From positions 1 through 45,078 of the forward strand of contig CAYWNA010000093.1 in the NCBI GenBank assembly GCA_964459305.1: 45,078 bases of DNA, read 5' to 3'. Under the pieces are notes generated by a model. That model ran no database searches, was not told the DNA's origin, and saw only the letters and a list, made by a program, of their open reading frames with translations. The DNA is from CAYWNA01 sp964459305 (GTDB taxonomy: Bacteria; Planctomycetota; Planctomycetia; Pirellulales; Pirellulaceae). This document shows, piece after piece, positions 34,730-44,100 of the stretch (position 1 is the stretch's first letter; each line of letters begins with the position of its first letter). Made by a program: the position numbers and the translations under genes.

Positions 34730-35460
34730 GCGTCGTTCTCCTCATCGGCAGATTGGTTCTTCTCCTGTTCCGCGTCGCGCGGCTCGGCCACGCGTCGTTC
34801 TTCGGCCACGGTGCCGTCGGTGAGCACGATGATCCGATCGGCGTGTTCGGCAACGTCTTGATCGTGGGTCACCAGGACGATCGTCCGCCCCTGGCGGTTG
34901 AGCCGCTTGAAGATCGCCAGCACCTCCAGGCCGCTTCGGCTGTCGAGGTTGCCCGTGGGCTCGTCAGCCAGGATCATCTCGGGGTTTGTCACAAGCGCCC
35001 GGGCAATGGCTACCCGCTGCTGCTGCCCGCCGGACAACTCGCCGGGGCGATAGGTCATACGGTCGGCGAGCCCCACGGCCACCAGTGCGTCCTCGGCTTT
35101 CTCTTCGGGGTCGTCCGCGTACTCGTCGGCGTAGATCAGCGGCAGCATCACGTTCTTTAGCGCCGTGGTCCGCTGCAGAAGATGGAACTGCTGGAAGACA
35201 AAGCCGATCTTCTCGTTTCTCAGTTGCGAAAGCTCCTCGTCGTCCAGGTCCACCACGTCCACTCCGTCGAGGCGGTACTCGCCGGTGGTGGGCTTGTCGA
35301 GACAGCCGAGGATGTTCATCAGCGTCGATTTGCCCGTGCCCGAGGCGCCCATGATGGCAATGTACTCGCCCGGCTCGATGCGGAACGAGATGCCCCGCAG
35401 CACAGGAGTTGTCATGCTCCCATTGCCGTAAGCCTTCTCGATGTTATTCAGTTCGATCAT
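34726..35460 (-). CDS. ABC transporter ATPase (LolD/MacB type)
   Basis: 244 aa. Walker A GASGTGKST, Q-loop FVFQQFHLL, signature LSGGQQQRVAIARAL, Walker B MILADEPTGNLD and H-loop VLVTHDQD are all present. The order and the NLDSRSG segment place it in the LolD/MacB/FtsE group. The start ATG overlaps the adaptor stop, and its own stop overlaps the first permease. The C-terminal tail (RDAEQEKNQSADEENDA) is acidic and extra to the family core. It powers the two adjacent permeases. Confidence 0.94.
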   Translation of the reverse strand: MIELNNIEKAYGNGSMTTPVLRGISFRIEPGEYIAIMGASGTGKSTLMNILGCLDKPTTGEYRLDGVDVVDLDDEELSQLRNEKIGFVFQQFHLLQRTTALKNVMLPLIYADEYADDPEEKAEDALVAVGLADRMTYRPGELSGGQQQRVAIARALVTNPEMILADEPTGNLDSRSGLEVLAIFKRLNRQGRTIVLVTHDQDVAEHADRIIVLTDGTVAEERRVAEPRDAEQEKNQSADEENDA

Positions 35461-36860
35461 GGAAACACCTGTTCCTTTTCTTGGTTCTGGCCCGGAGCTT
35501 CCAGAAGCACGGTTTCGCCTTCCTCAAGACCCGATGCCACTTCGATCCATTGGCCGTCGCGCCAGCCCACCTTGATTTCACGCGGCTCAGCACGGCCGTG
35601 CGCGATCACGTAGACCACGTTCTTGCCGCGCTCCCTCTGCACCGCCTTCGCGGGAACAGCCAAAACGCCTTCCCGTCTTTCCAGGAAAATGGTCACGCTG
35701 GCGGTCATCTCCGGCCGCAACAACCCGTGGTACGGCGTCTGGATGTCGACCACTACGTCGTAATTCACCACGTTGTCCTGGATCACCGCCTTCGGATAGA
35801 TCGCTGAGGCCTTCCCCTCGAAATCCGTGGCCGGAAAGGCATCCACGGTAAACACCGCACGCTGCCCGACCTTGACCTTGCCGATGTCCACTTCGTCGAC
35901 GTAGGCATCGATCTGCAGGCGTTGGAGGTCGATGATCGTGACGAAGGTGGGAGCCTGCATCCCGGCGGCCACGGTTTCGCCTTCCTCCGTGGAAACCGAG
36001 GCAATGACGCCATCAATCGGCGCGGTGATCGTGGCGTAAGAGAGCTGCACGTTTGCGTTCTCCAAGGCCGCTGCGGCGCGGGCCACCTCGGCCTTGGCCT
36101 GCCGCAGGTCTTCGACGTAGCGGGTTTCGGCCAACTCCAACGCCTTACGCCCCGAGGCGACGCGGGCTACGGACACGCTGTGGCGCTCCTCGGCCTGGTC
36201 CAGTTCGTCCTCCGTTGTGGCGTTTCGCTGGACAAGCTGCCGCGCGCGACCGAGGTTCTTCTCAGCTAGTGTGTATGTGGCTTGGCTTTCGTCCAAGTCA
36301 AGCCGGGCTTTTTCAATCTCTTTGGGGAGCAGAGACTCCACGGCGGCCAGCTTGGCCTGGGCCAGGTCCAATTCCGCCTGGCGCTGCCCGACCACCGCCT
36401 CCAAATCCGCCTTCTCCAATTCGGCGACGATCTGGCCTTTCGTCACGTTGTCGCCGATGTTGGCGTACAGTCGTTCCACTTTTCCCGAAAGCCGAGCCCC
36501 TACTTGAACCTCTGCGCCTACCTGCGGTTGGACGGCCCCCGTGGCGAGCACCGAAGAGGAAAAATCTCGCCGTGCCACGGTAGCAGTCGAGGTAGCGGGT
36601 TCGACCTCACCAGGCACGCGATGCGCATACCACCACCATCCGACGGCGACTGCGACGACCGAAAACAGGAGAAAGAACAGCACGCGCCGTTTCTTCTTCT
36701 TGCGTCGTTTCTTGCGCGTTGGACGTTCAGTCGGTTCAACCGTAACGCGTGTTTGCGCCAACTGCGGTCTCACAGCGCGAACCGCTCCGTCGCCCGGCGT
36801 GTTCTTCACTGCCTTCGAGTTGCGGTCATCTTGAACGATGTCGGTGTAATCTATGCTCAC
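35457..36860 (-). CDS. MacA-like periplasmic adaptor protein
   Basis: 467 aa. A cytoplasmic basic stretch (RKKRRKKKKRR) precedes one membrane helix (about 62-82, VLFFLLFSVVAVAVGWWWYA). The periplasmic part has the split lipoyl domain (LSGKVERLYANIGDNVTKGQIVAELE and TITAPIDGVIASVSTEEGETVAAG), a long helical hairpin between (about 150-270), and beta-barrel domains. This is the HlyD/MacA family adaptor for MacB-type exporters. The start overlaps the stop of the periplasmic sensor gene by 4 nt. The N-terminal 60-residue cytoplasmic extension is longer than in MacA. Confidence 0.9.
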   Translation of the reverse strand: MSIDYTDIVQDDRNSKAVKNTPGDGAVRAVRPQLAQTRVTVEPTERPTRKKRRKKKKRRVLFFLLFSVVAVAVGWWWYAHRVPGEVEPATSTATVARRDFSSSVLATGAVQPQVGAEVQVGARLSGKVERLYANIGDNVTKGQIVAELEKADLEAVVGQRQAELDLAQAKLAAVESLLPKEIEKARLDLDESQATYTLAEKNLGRARQLVQRNATTEDELDQAEERHSVSVARVASGRKALELAETRYVEDLRQAKAEVARAAAALENANVQLSYATITAPIDGVIASVSTEEGETVAAGMQAPTFVTIIDLQRLQIDAYVDEVDIGKVKVGQRAVFTVDAFPATDFEGKASAIYPKAVIQDNVVNYDVVVDIQTPYHGLLRPEMTASVTIFLERREGVLAVPAKAVQRERGKNVVYVIAHGRAEPREIKVGWRDGQWIEVASGLEEGETVLLEAPGQNQEKEQVFP

Positions 36861-37393
36861 CTCAAGCCCCCATCAGGATTCTGGAGCACTGGACTGAGCC
36901 CACCTCTCGCCCGCCCGGACATGGGCGGACCATCGGGGCACCCGGTCCGATTGCGGAGCATCTCGAAAAGCTGCTGCTGTTGTTCGGGCGTGAGCACCTC
37001 CTTCTCCGCAAGAAGATGATCCACCACCAGCCCCTGAATACTCCGTTTTGTCGCCAAAATTTCATCCTGCTTTGCCCTGATCGCCTCTGCGTCAGGCTCC
37101 TCGGTAGCAATCAGGTCGATCACTTCCGATCGTTTCGTGCTGGTCTGCTGGCGAAGCTCCCCAACCGCGGCCTGAAACTCGCGCAGACGCGGTTCGATCT
37201 GTACCCACTGCTCTTCAGTAACACCCAGCTCCCGATGAAGCAGGCACCAAATCGTCTGCTGCGTTGCCCGCTGGCCAGTTTCCTCGGGACGCGCTTGCGA
37301 CGGAGCTGCATGAGCAATCCACATGGCGACGAAGGCCACGTTCAGCGCCACCGAACCAACGATCAGATAGGGTTTCGTTTTCTTCCACATCAT
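36857..37393 (-). CDS. Spy/CnrX-like periplasmic sensor protein
   Basis: 178 aa. An N-terminal anchor (LIVGSVALNVAFVAMWIAHA) is followed by a helical periplasmic domain with an LTPEQQQQLFEML repeat typical of Spy/CpxP/CnrX-type proteins, and EEQWVQIEPRLREFQ earlier. CnrX-like proteins sense metals and pass the signal to the anti-sigma factor CnrY. Spy-like ones act as envelope chaperones. Its position, directly downstream of an ECF sigma factor and an anti-sigma factor and coupled to the MacA-like gene, supports a sensory or stress role. Metal ligands cannot be named. Confidence 0.75.
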   Translation of the reverse strand: MMWKKTKPYLIVGSVALNVAFVAMWIAHAAPSQARPEETGQRATQQTIWCLLHRELGVTEEQWVQIEPRLREFQAAVGELRQQTSTKRSEVIDLIATEEPDAEAIRAKQDEILATKRSIQGLVVDHLLAEKEVLTPEQQQQLFEMLRNRTGCPDGPPMSGRARGGLSPVLQNPDGGLR

Positions 37394-37402
37394 CGAAGAT
37401 CC

Positions 37403-37906
37403 TCAACGATCGGAGGTCGCGGTCAGTCCGATATACGCCTGTGCCAGCGAATTCCCGCCCGGTTCAACCAGATACTCGAAGCCGGAAGCGGCCAGCGGGT
37501 CGGCTGGCCGTGTCGCAACGGCAGGCGGCTGCCGTCTGCCAGGCCGCCACGTTTCGTGGCCCATGAATACGCCAATCACAAGACCGGCAACCAACGCAGC
37601 GGCGGTTCCCGCAGAAAACTCAAATCTCTTCCATCGAGACCGCAACGACACACGCGGCATTCGGCCCGAACGGGTGATGGTGGCTTGTCGCTCTTTGGCT
37701 TGGGCAACGACCCGAGCCGCAAATCCATCGGGAATAGGGGGTGCCGGCGAGACCGTAAGCAAATCCTCCAACCCCCGAAGCTTCGCCAGGGCCTTACGGC
37801 ATTCCGCGCAAGACTTCAAATGGTCCTCAATCCTCTTACGCACCGCGTGCGTAAGCTCTTTCGTGGCATTAAGATCCAGCCTCTGTTGGACTTCGCTGCA
37901 ACGCAT
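37403..37906 (-). CDS. Zinc-finger anti-sigma factor
   Basis: 167 aa from the ATG at 37906. The N-terminal HC2 zinc finger has the ligand set H-x3-C-x2-C (HLKSCAEC), with an upstream Cys (MRCSEVQQ). One membrane helix lies at about 100-122 (SAGTAAALVAGLVIGVFMG), followed by a short periplasmic tail. In this family the cytoplasmic finger holds the ECF sigma factor inactive until an envelope signal releases it. The gene follows the ECF sigma gene by 61 nt and precedes the periplasmic sensor by 9 nt, so it probably controls this efflux operon. An upstream in-frame start at 37948 is less likely. Confidence 0.83.
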   Translation of the reverse strand: MRCSEVQQRLDLNATKELTHAVRKRIEDHLKSCAECRKALAKLRGLEDLLTVSPAPPIPDGFAARVVAQAKERQATITRSGRMPRVSLRSRWKRFEFSAGTAAALVAGLVIGVFMGHETWRPGRRQPPAVATRPADPLAASGFEYLVEPGGNSLAQAYIGLTATSDR

Positions 37907-37967
37907 GGCAGCCCCTTTCACGCAAGAATAAACGGGCGACCGCACCAAAACCCCCGCAGAAAATCGA

Positions 37968-38510
37968 CTATTCTTGGAGAAAATCCCCGAGCAGCCCTTC
38001 GAGCGTGACCCTCGCCCGTGCCAGCAGTCGTTCGACCGCCTTGAGACTGGTCTCCATTACCACGGCGATTTCCCGACCACTAAGCCCTTCGTAATATCGC
38101 AGCACGACAGCCGTACGCTGCTTCGGGGGGAGGCGACCGATCGCCTCTTGCACTGCTTGGGCTTGCTCCGCGTCGGTGGCCTGCTGTTCGGGAGAGGGCC
38201 AATCGTCAGTGGCGAGGAGATTATCCGTGGGAACAGGAAGCCCTTTGCGGAGATGATCCAGGCATAGCCGCACGACGATCCGATAGAGATACGTCCGGAA
38301 AGCAGCGGTTGGCCGATAGCGGTCTGCGGCTTCGAAGATCCTCAGAAACGCTTCCTGGGCGACATCTTCGGCCGTCTGATGACAGCCCAGCATCCGATAC
38401 GCCGTCCGCCAAGCCGACTCCTGATGGCGCAACACAAGCCGCTCGAAAGCAGCTAGGTCCCCCAGGGCGACCGCCTGCATCAGGGCTTCGTCGGATGGGA
38501 CCATTTCCAT
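37968..38510 (-). CDS. ECF RNA polymerase sigma factor
   Basis: 180 aa. Sigma region 2 covers about 20-85 (ERLVLRHQESAWRTAYRMLGCHQTAEDVAQEAFLRIF) and region 4 about 115-170 (LPPKQRTAVVLRYYEGLSGREIAVVMETSLKAVERLLARAR). The linker (GLPVPTDNLLATDDWPSPEQQATDAEQAQ) is poorly conserved, as usual. I chose the ATG at 38510; a TTG at 38561 would add 17 residues. Its own promoter is not obvious, but ECF operons are usually autoregulated. It is the first gene of the predicted efflux operon. Confidence 0.9.
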   Translation of the reverse strand: MEMVPSDEALMQAVALGDLAAFERLVLRHQESAWRTAYRMLGCHQTAEDVAQEAFLRIFEAADRYRPTAAFRTYLYRIVVRLCLDHLRKGLPVPTDNLLATDDWPSPEQQATDAEQAQAVQEAIGRLPPKQRTAVVLRYYEGLSGREIAVVMETSLKAVERLLARARVTLEGLLGDFLQE

Positions 38511-38739
38511 CAAGACAGGACATTCGAACGGGCGTAATGTAACTTCATGAACGAACCGCAATCGCTCTCATCGGCTCGACAGTCCGCGATTCTGATTATA
38601 GCAGACCCTTATGTAGATTGCGGCTCCCAAGGAGAAGCGGCCTCGCTGCCCGGCGTCGACAGCCATATCGGGCTTCGTAGGTTCCCGAAATCTCTCGCGA
38701 CCACGACGCCTGGTGTGGATAGAGCGGGCACTTGCTCCT

Positions 38740-38755
38740 TGGCATAAGTTTTGCA
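38740..38755 (+). promoter_or_regulatory. Sigma-54 promoter before the truncated enzyme I gene
   Basis: TGGCATAAGTTTTGCA: GG (38741-38742) and GC (38753-38754) are exactly 10 nt apart. It points to the fragment that starts around 38778. No obvious TTGCA enhancer cluster is visible upstream, although the adjacent sequence belongs to the divergent ECF sigma gene. Confidence 0.8.
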
Positions 38756-38777
38756 TCAAGGGACGTAGCGGCGTGAG

Positions 38778-39232
38778 GTGACCTGCAAAAAAGCAACTGG
38801 AAGAGGAAAAGGGAAATTGAAGTGGAAGAAACAGAGAAGCAGAGAGCCGCAGGTAGAAGACACCCAGACGAAAGAGAGTGAAAAATTGACTAGCGATTCT
38901 CATTGCGACGATGATGTGCGGTTGCAGGGAGTGTCCATTTGTCCCGGCATTGGTATCGGTCGTATTCGCAAGGTGGATCTGGATATTCCGATACCGCAGG
39001 ACAACCTTGACTTGTCTGGAATTGCTGCGGAGCAAGATCGCTACTCTCGCGCGGTTGAGACGGCGCGCCGTCATTTGCCCGAACATGTCGCAACCGTTCA
39101 TGGCGACCCCTTACCTGAGGCCAAGGCCATCTTCGGGGTTCATCAAGCGATACTGGCGGGTGAATCTCTCCATAGCAAGGTGCGAAATCGCATTGCCGCC
39201 GAATGGAAGCGACCGGAATTCAGCTACGAAAC
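38778..39232 (+). pseudogene. Truncated PTS enzyme I (PtsI-like), N-terminal part
   Basis: From a GTG at 38778 the frame leads to LQGVSICPGIGIGRIRKVD, the N-terminus of PEP-protein phosphotransferase. EQDRYSRAVETARRHL, PEAKAIFGVHQAILAGE and FSYET follow as in the EI N-terminal domain. The match stops near 39230, shortly after SYETTPAP. The remaining residues run antisense over the cytochrome gene and are not EI-like. The phosphohistidine region and the PEP-binding barrel are missing. A TTG at 38887 is an alternative start for the conserved part. The intact sigma-54 promoter upstream suggests recent loss of a regulated gene. Confidence 0.7.
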
Positions 39233-39292
39233 CACGCCCGCGCCCCGAAAGAACGGACTTTTCACGGCACACCCGGACGGTGCCATCGCCTG

Positions 39293-41095
39293 TCACTCGC
39301 CGCCAGCCGGCAACTCTCCAGCCGGGAGCGACAGCAGGAAGGCTACCAAGTCCTCTACCTGGTCTTCATCCAGGTGGCTCGTGACGCCATGGCGGTCCTT
39401 GGCGTTATGAGCGGTGAAAACCTCGGCCAGGTTCTTTGCGCGGCCGTCATGCAGGTAGGAAGCAGCGGCATAAAGGCCCAGCAGCGAAGGGGTGTCAAAG
39501 GCTGGACCTCGGTGTTCCCCTGGAGCGTCGCCCGTTCCTACGTCATGAACTCGCCAGGGACGAGAGGCGAGTTGGCTATCGGTGTAGCTGGGCGGAGGAT
39601 GGCAGCGGGCACATCCGGTGCGTTCCGAGAAGAAAACCTTCCGGCCACGCTTGATGGCAGCCAGACGGTCGGCGCCGCCATCTGCAAAAGGGCTGGGGCG
39701 GGGTTGCAGCGACGAAATGTAGGCCGCCAGGGCATCGGCAGCCTCTGAACGCCCGGTGCTAGGCGCGCCAAGTTTGGCCGGAGCTTGACGACCTGGGATG
39801 AGCCCCGTACCGCCCATAAGGTGCCGGACGAAGGCCTCCGTGTCCTGTACTTCGTCCCGGTCTGGTGATCGGTTGTGGGGCATCGTCAGCGCGGTCCCGT
39901 GGAGTGAGGGCGTCTTACGAGGTCCAGCGGCAAATTGCCACGTGCGCCCGTCGCTTTCGCCGTCGGGGTGACAACTCGCGCAACTGATCCAGCGATCCAG
40001 CGTCATCGATCGCGGACGCGCCGAGTTGAACAAGGTTTTTCCGCGTTCGATCGTCGGCGGCAATCGGTCGTCGGTCAGCTTCACGCGGATCAACTCCCAC
40101 AACGATGCAGTACCGATCATCGAAACGTCGTTCGAGAGGGCGTTGTGGACATAGGCCCACCGGCCATCGGCCGAGAGGACGATGCCTCGCGGATTGTTGC
40201 CGACATTGGTTTGGGCCAACGACCGCCCGGTTGGCAGATCGATGACCTGGATATCATCGCTGCCGGCGCTAACGACATAGAGCCGCTGTCCGTCGGCGCT
40301 GACGACCGCATCCCAAGGGTTGTTGGCTGGTCGGCCGATGGCGTCCAGCGCGATACGTCCGGCGGCGAGGTCAATTCGCTCGACGAGATCGAGCTTACTG
40401 ATTACTGGAAAGACGGTCGTATCGAACTGCAGCCGCGGATTAGTGACATTCGATCGCAGGTGGGGCAGATACGCGCTGCGCCCATCCGGCGCGATCGCCA
40501 CCGAACGGGCCAAGTTGGCGTCACTGCGATTGGAAATCTTGGCCACGAGCCTCAACTCGGCCGTATCGACGATGCTCAATTCACCCGTAAAGAAGTGCAC
40601 CACATAGAGACGCTGGCCGTCGTGCGAAATCGACAATCCCCGTGGCCTCGCCGCGACGCGCAGTTGCCGAGTGATCTCTACCGTTGCCGTATTGACCTCG
40701 CTGATCAGGCCGGCGCAGGCGTCAGCCACATAGATCCTCTCTGCCGTAGGGTGGGTAACAATGGCGAAAGGCCCGCCGGGAGTCTGCAGCTCGCCGGCCT
40801 TCTGACGCCGCGCGATATCGACCCATACCAACCGGTCCGTCTCGGGCAACGACACAAAGAGAGTCTTACCGTCGCTGCCGGCCGCAACGGATCGCGGGTG
40901 GCGGCCGACTTCAATTTCGGCAAACTTCATGAACGGTCGGGTCCCAACCAGCGTGACGCTATCGGCGTCCAGGTTGGCCACGGCGAGAGTCGTGCCGTCC
41001 CGCAGCCAAGTGATCGAGCCGCTACGAGGTGGAGGGACGGCGTCAGCGGCCGCCGCCCACATCAGGCAGCCTAAGGACAGGCCAACAGTTGACAT
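39293..41095 (-). CDS. Beta-propeller/di-heme cytochrome c protein
   Basis: 600 aa with a signal peptide (MSTVGLSLGCLMWAAAADAV). Residues about 25-330 are YVTN-type beta-propeller repeats (GKTLFVSLPETDRLVWVDIA, GQRLYVVHFFTGELSIVDTA, DGRSAYLP). After them come two heme c sites, CASCH (about 378) and CARCH (about 500), in a cytochrome c peroxidase-like region (LPPTIERGKTLFN, RGRKVFFSERTGC, TPSLLGLYAAASYLHDGRAKNLAEVF). The combination is known in planctomycete periplasmic redox proteins of unassigned function. An electron-sink or peroxide role is possible. It is divergent from the giant secreted protein at 41194, with which it shares a 98-nt promoter region. Confidence 0.87.
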   Translation of the reverse strand: MSTVGLSLGCLMWAAAADAVPPPRSGSITWLRDGTTLAVANLDADSVTLVGTRPFMKFAEIEVGRHPRSVAAGSDGKTLFVSLPETDRLVWVDIARRQKAGELQTPGGPFAIVTHPTAERIYVADACAGLISEVNTATVEITRQLRVAARPRGLSISHDGQRLYVVHFFTGELSIVDTAELRLVAKISNRSDANLARSVAIAPDGRSAYLPHLRSNVTNPRLQFDTTVFPVISKLDLVERIDLAAGRIALDAIGRPANNPWDAVVSADGQRLYVVSAGSDDIQVIDLPTGRSLAQTNVGNNPRGIVLSADGRWAYVHNALSNDVSMIGTASLWELIRVKLTDDRLPPTIERGKTLFNSARPRSMTLDRWISCASCHPDGESDGRTWQFAAGPRKTPSLHGTALTMPHNRSPDRDEVQDTEAFVRHLMGGTGLIPGRQAPAKLGAPSTGRSEAADALAAYISSLQPRPSPFADGGADRLAAIKRGRKVFFSERTGCARCHPPPSYTDSQLASRPWRVHDVGTGDAPGEHRGPAFDTPSLLGLYAAASYLHDGRAKNLAEVFTAHNAKDRHGVTSHLDEDQVEDLVAFLLSLPAGELPAGGE

Positions 41096-41193
41096 TTCCC
41101 TTATCCCTCCCCGTGGTCCCGAATTCTTCGGTTTGATCGGTTAGAATCATAGTACCCGAACGCCCCACATAATCCCAGCGATGGAGAAGCGCC

Positions 41194-44100
41194 ATGCCGA
41201 CCGGGGAGAGTTGCCGATCAGCTGATCTGTTGTCAGCGTTGGTCGCTTGCGTGTTGTTCTTGGCCAGTTGTTTCGAGACGGCGTTTGGGGCCGAGCATGC
41301 CGGTTCGAAGCGTCCCGAACCGGTCAAAGCTGAGGCCCTGCAAGTTTCACCGGCCGACGATGGCGGCATGGCTACCGTTGCTGGCCGGGTCGGTAGTGTC
41401 CCGCCGGATCGCTGGGTCGTGATTCATACTTTGGATACCGATGAGCTCGTAGTCACTCAAGCCGATGTAGAAGGCAGCTTCGCGGTCCGCGCCTTCGCGC
41501 CGACTGGCGCCGTGCTGCAGATCCACCATCGAGTTCGGCGACCACACCTTCCTGAGCTCGACCCAGATCCGACGTCTAGTCCAGCCGTGATCCTGGAACT
41601 GCCACTATCATCATCGACTGGCCACCGGTTGACCGCCGACGCCATCATGCGACACGAGCTTGCCCGGGTTGTGGTCAGTTGCCGGCTCTCCGGCGTCGAA
41701 GCAGATCCCGGTGGCACCGTCCAAATCTCCGGTTCGATACAGCTCACGCCCATCGCGATGGCGGAGATCCGGTCTGTGCCCCGGCAGATCGGATGTGACT
41801 TCGAGCTGGCCCGTTTGTTCACGGAGGACGGTGGACAACTCGCACCGATACGCCTTCTGGCCTCCGCTTTCCTCACGCCCACGGGGCTGCCGGTTGAGGC
41901 CCCCGAAGATGTTCCGTCCATTCACTGCGGTGGCTGCCGCATTGACGCTGGCGAAATCCAACGCCTGGGCGCCGTTCTCAAGTGTCGCTTGTCCACCGAG
42001 GCGCGTCTGCCAGCCGACCTTCCCGCCGGCTACTACCTGCTCGGCTGTCGCGTCCACTTCGATCCCGGAGCGTTTCACTCGGATCAACCGGCTCCAGGCT
42101 TCTTGCAGGAGGCCCAGGTCTTTATGCCAGCGCGATTGGCGATCCTGAAGGTTGGCCAACCCAGCCCGCCTCGCTTGGCACTGATGCTGCTGTCGGAGTT
42201 GGTCAGCAACGGCTCGCGTGGTGTACTGCCACCGGAGGCCGAGCGGCGGTGGGCGGTCAGCCCAGCGGCCGTCTTTCAGACGCCGTTGACGGTCTTCCCA
42301 CGCCAGTTCCCCGACGGCCGATCGGTTCCCTTTCGCTTTGAACCCGCACTGCCGTTGGTCTCTCTGGCCAATCGTCCCTTTCCGTTGACCATCCCGCGGC
42401 CGTTCATCCCCTTTCGTTTTCCCAGCGGCCAATGGCAGGTCGTTGTTCGATCGCCATCGGGCAAGACGATGCGTCTGGGTCCGTCGGAATTTGTCTGTGG
42501 CTCGAACAACGTGAGTCTGTTGGATATCGTCGGGGTCAACCCTGCCAGGGAGCCGATCGAGGCGCCGATGGCCTATGGCAACAACTATCTGGGCGATGTC
42601 TATCAACTCTCGGTGGCAGACCGGCAAGCGTTTGTGCGCACGCTGGACGAGGATGGGCGCTACACCGTCGAGACATCGGGTTTTGTGCTCGATCGTTTTG
42701 GCCACCGCTACGACCTGGGTGGCCGTTTCACTTTTGTCGTTGCTCAACCGTTTGATCTCGATCTGGGGATGTTCACCGGAACACCGCTCACCGTGGGTGA
42801 CAGCATTACTCCCGTCGTGCACGTCCGTCCGCCCCTCCCGGCAGACATAACCATGCGGCTTCGGCACTATCCAAACTCACTCAAGGAGAAGGAAACGATC
42901 CGGGTGTTGAAGGGGCGGGCCAATCGCTTCGGCTACTTCGCGCCGGACGGTCCGCCGGTCCGAATCAGGGAGCCTGGCGAGTATGTCATCGACGTTATGG
43001 CTGAAGGATACGACGATCAGGGCCGATTGTGGATGGCCTGCTCCCGCGGCGCTTCGGTGGTGGCCCCTAGCAAACCAGTCGTCATCGCCCATGGCGAGCG
43101 CGGCCTGCGCAGCCCCGAGTCGACGCAACGCCTGGCGTGGTACGTCGAGGGATTGCGTCCCGATGTGGTCCGCAAGCCCGGCGCCGGGATCCACGCGCTG
43201 TTCCCTTATCACAGCGGCGATGTGCTTTGGGTAGAAGACCACGAATCGATCTTTCCGGCTGTGCGCTTCGATGATCCCACGGGACAGTACGCCGACATTG
43301 TTGAACGGCTACGGCCCGAGGTCCGAGAGGGCACCTACGGCGGCTTCTTCAACGGGGACCTGAAGCCAATCGACATGCGCGTCGTCGGCGAGCTACCGTT
43401 GTTCAGCCGGGCCGGCAATGATCAGCCTGTCGGCCAGTTTCCCGGCCGGCCCAAATACGTAAGCTACGCATACACTTCGACGGTACGGCCGGGAGTAGCG
43501 GTTCGCTCGCTGGTACACGAGTCCAGCTTCCTGGCTTATTGGTCTCTCGACGATCCGTACAACCTCCAGTATGGAGCGGGAGGTGAGGGCGACCTGCCGA
43601 ACGATATCAAGCTGCAGTTTGCCGGCCTTGTTCTCCGCGGGCCCATGGATGCCACTTCGGACGAAGGCCCGGCCTTTCCTCAGTACGACGTCTACGCCTC
43701 CACGGCCGTCATCGTGCCTCAAGGTGATCGGCTTGGCAATCGCGTTACGCCTCCTTTCCGCGGCGCTGCCGGAGGCCCCAACGGTGGACCACTGCTGACG
43801 ATCCATGGGCGGGAGTACGATATGTTTGTCACTCCGACCGGCGTTCTCCCAGGCACCGTCTGCGAGATCGGTGATCGTTTCACGTACAGCGGCTACGCCT
43901 GGCCGACCTTGCCGGCCGAAGTTAGTTGGACGGTCACCGGGCCGGATCAGCAGGCACGCTCGTTTCAGACCATGGCCTCACGGGTGGGCTATTTCCATGA
44001 TCCGACCACCGATTTCACGCTCTCTGAGCCTGGCCTCTATGCCCACCGCGTTCATGTGACATACCGTGGGCTGACCTCGGCCGGGCCGGTTGCGAAACCT

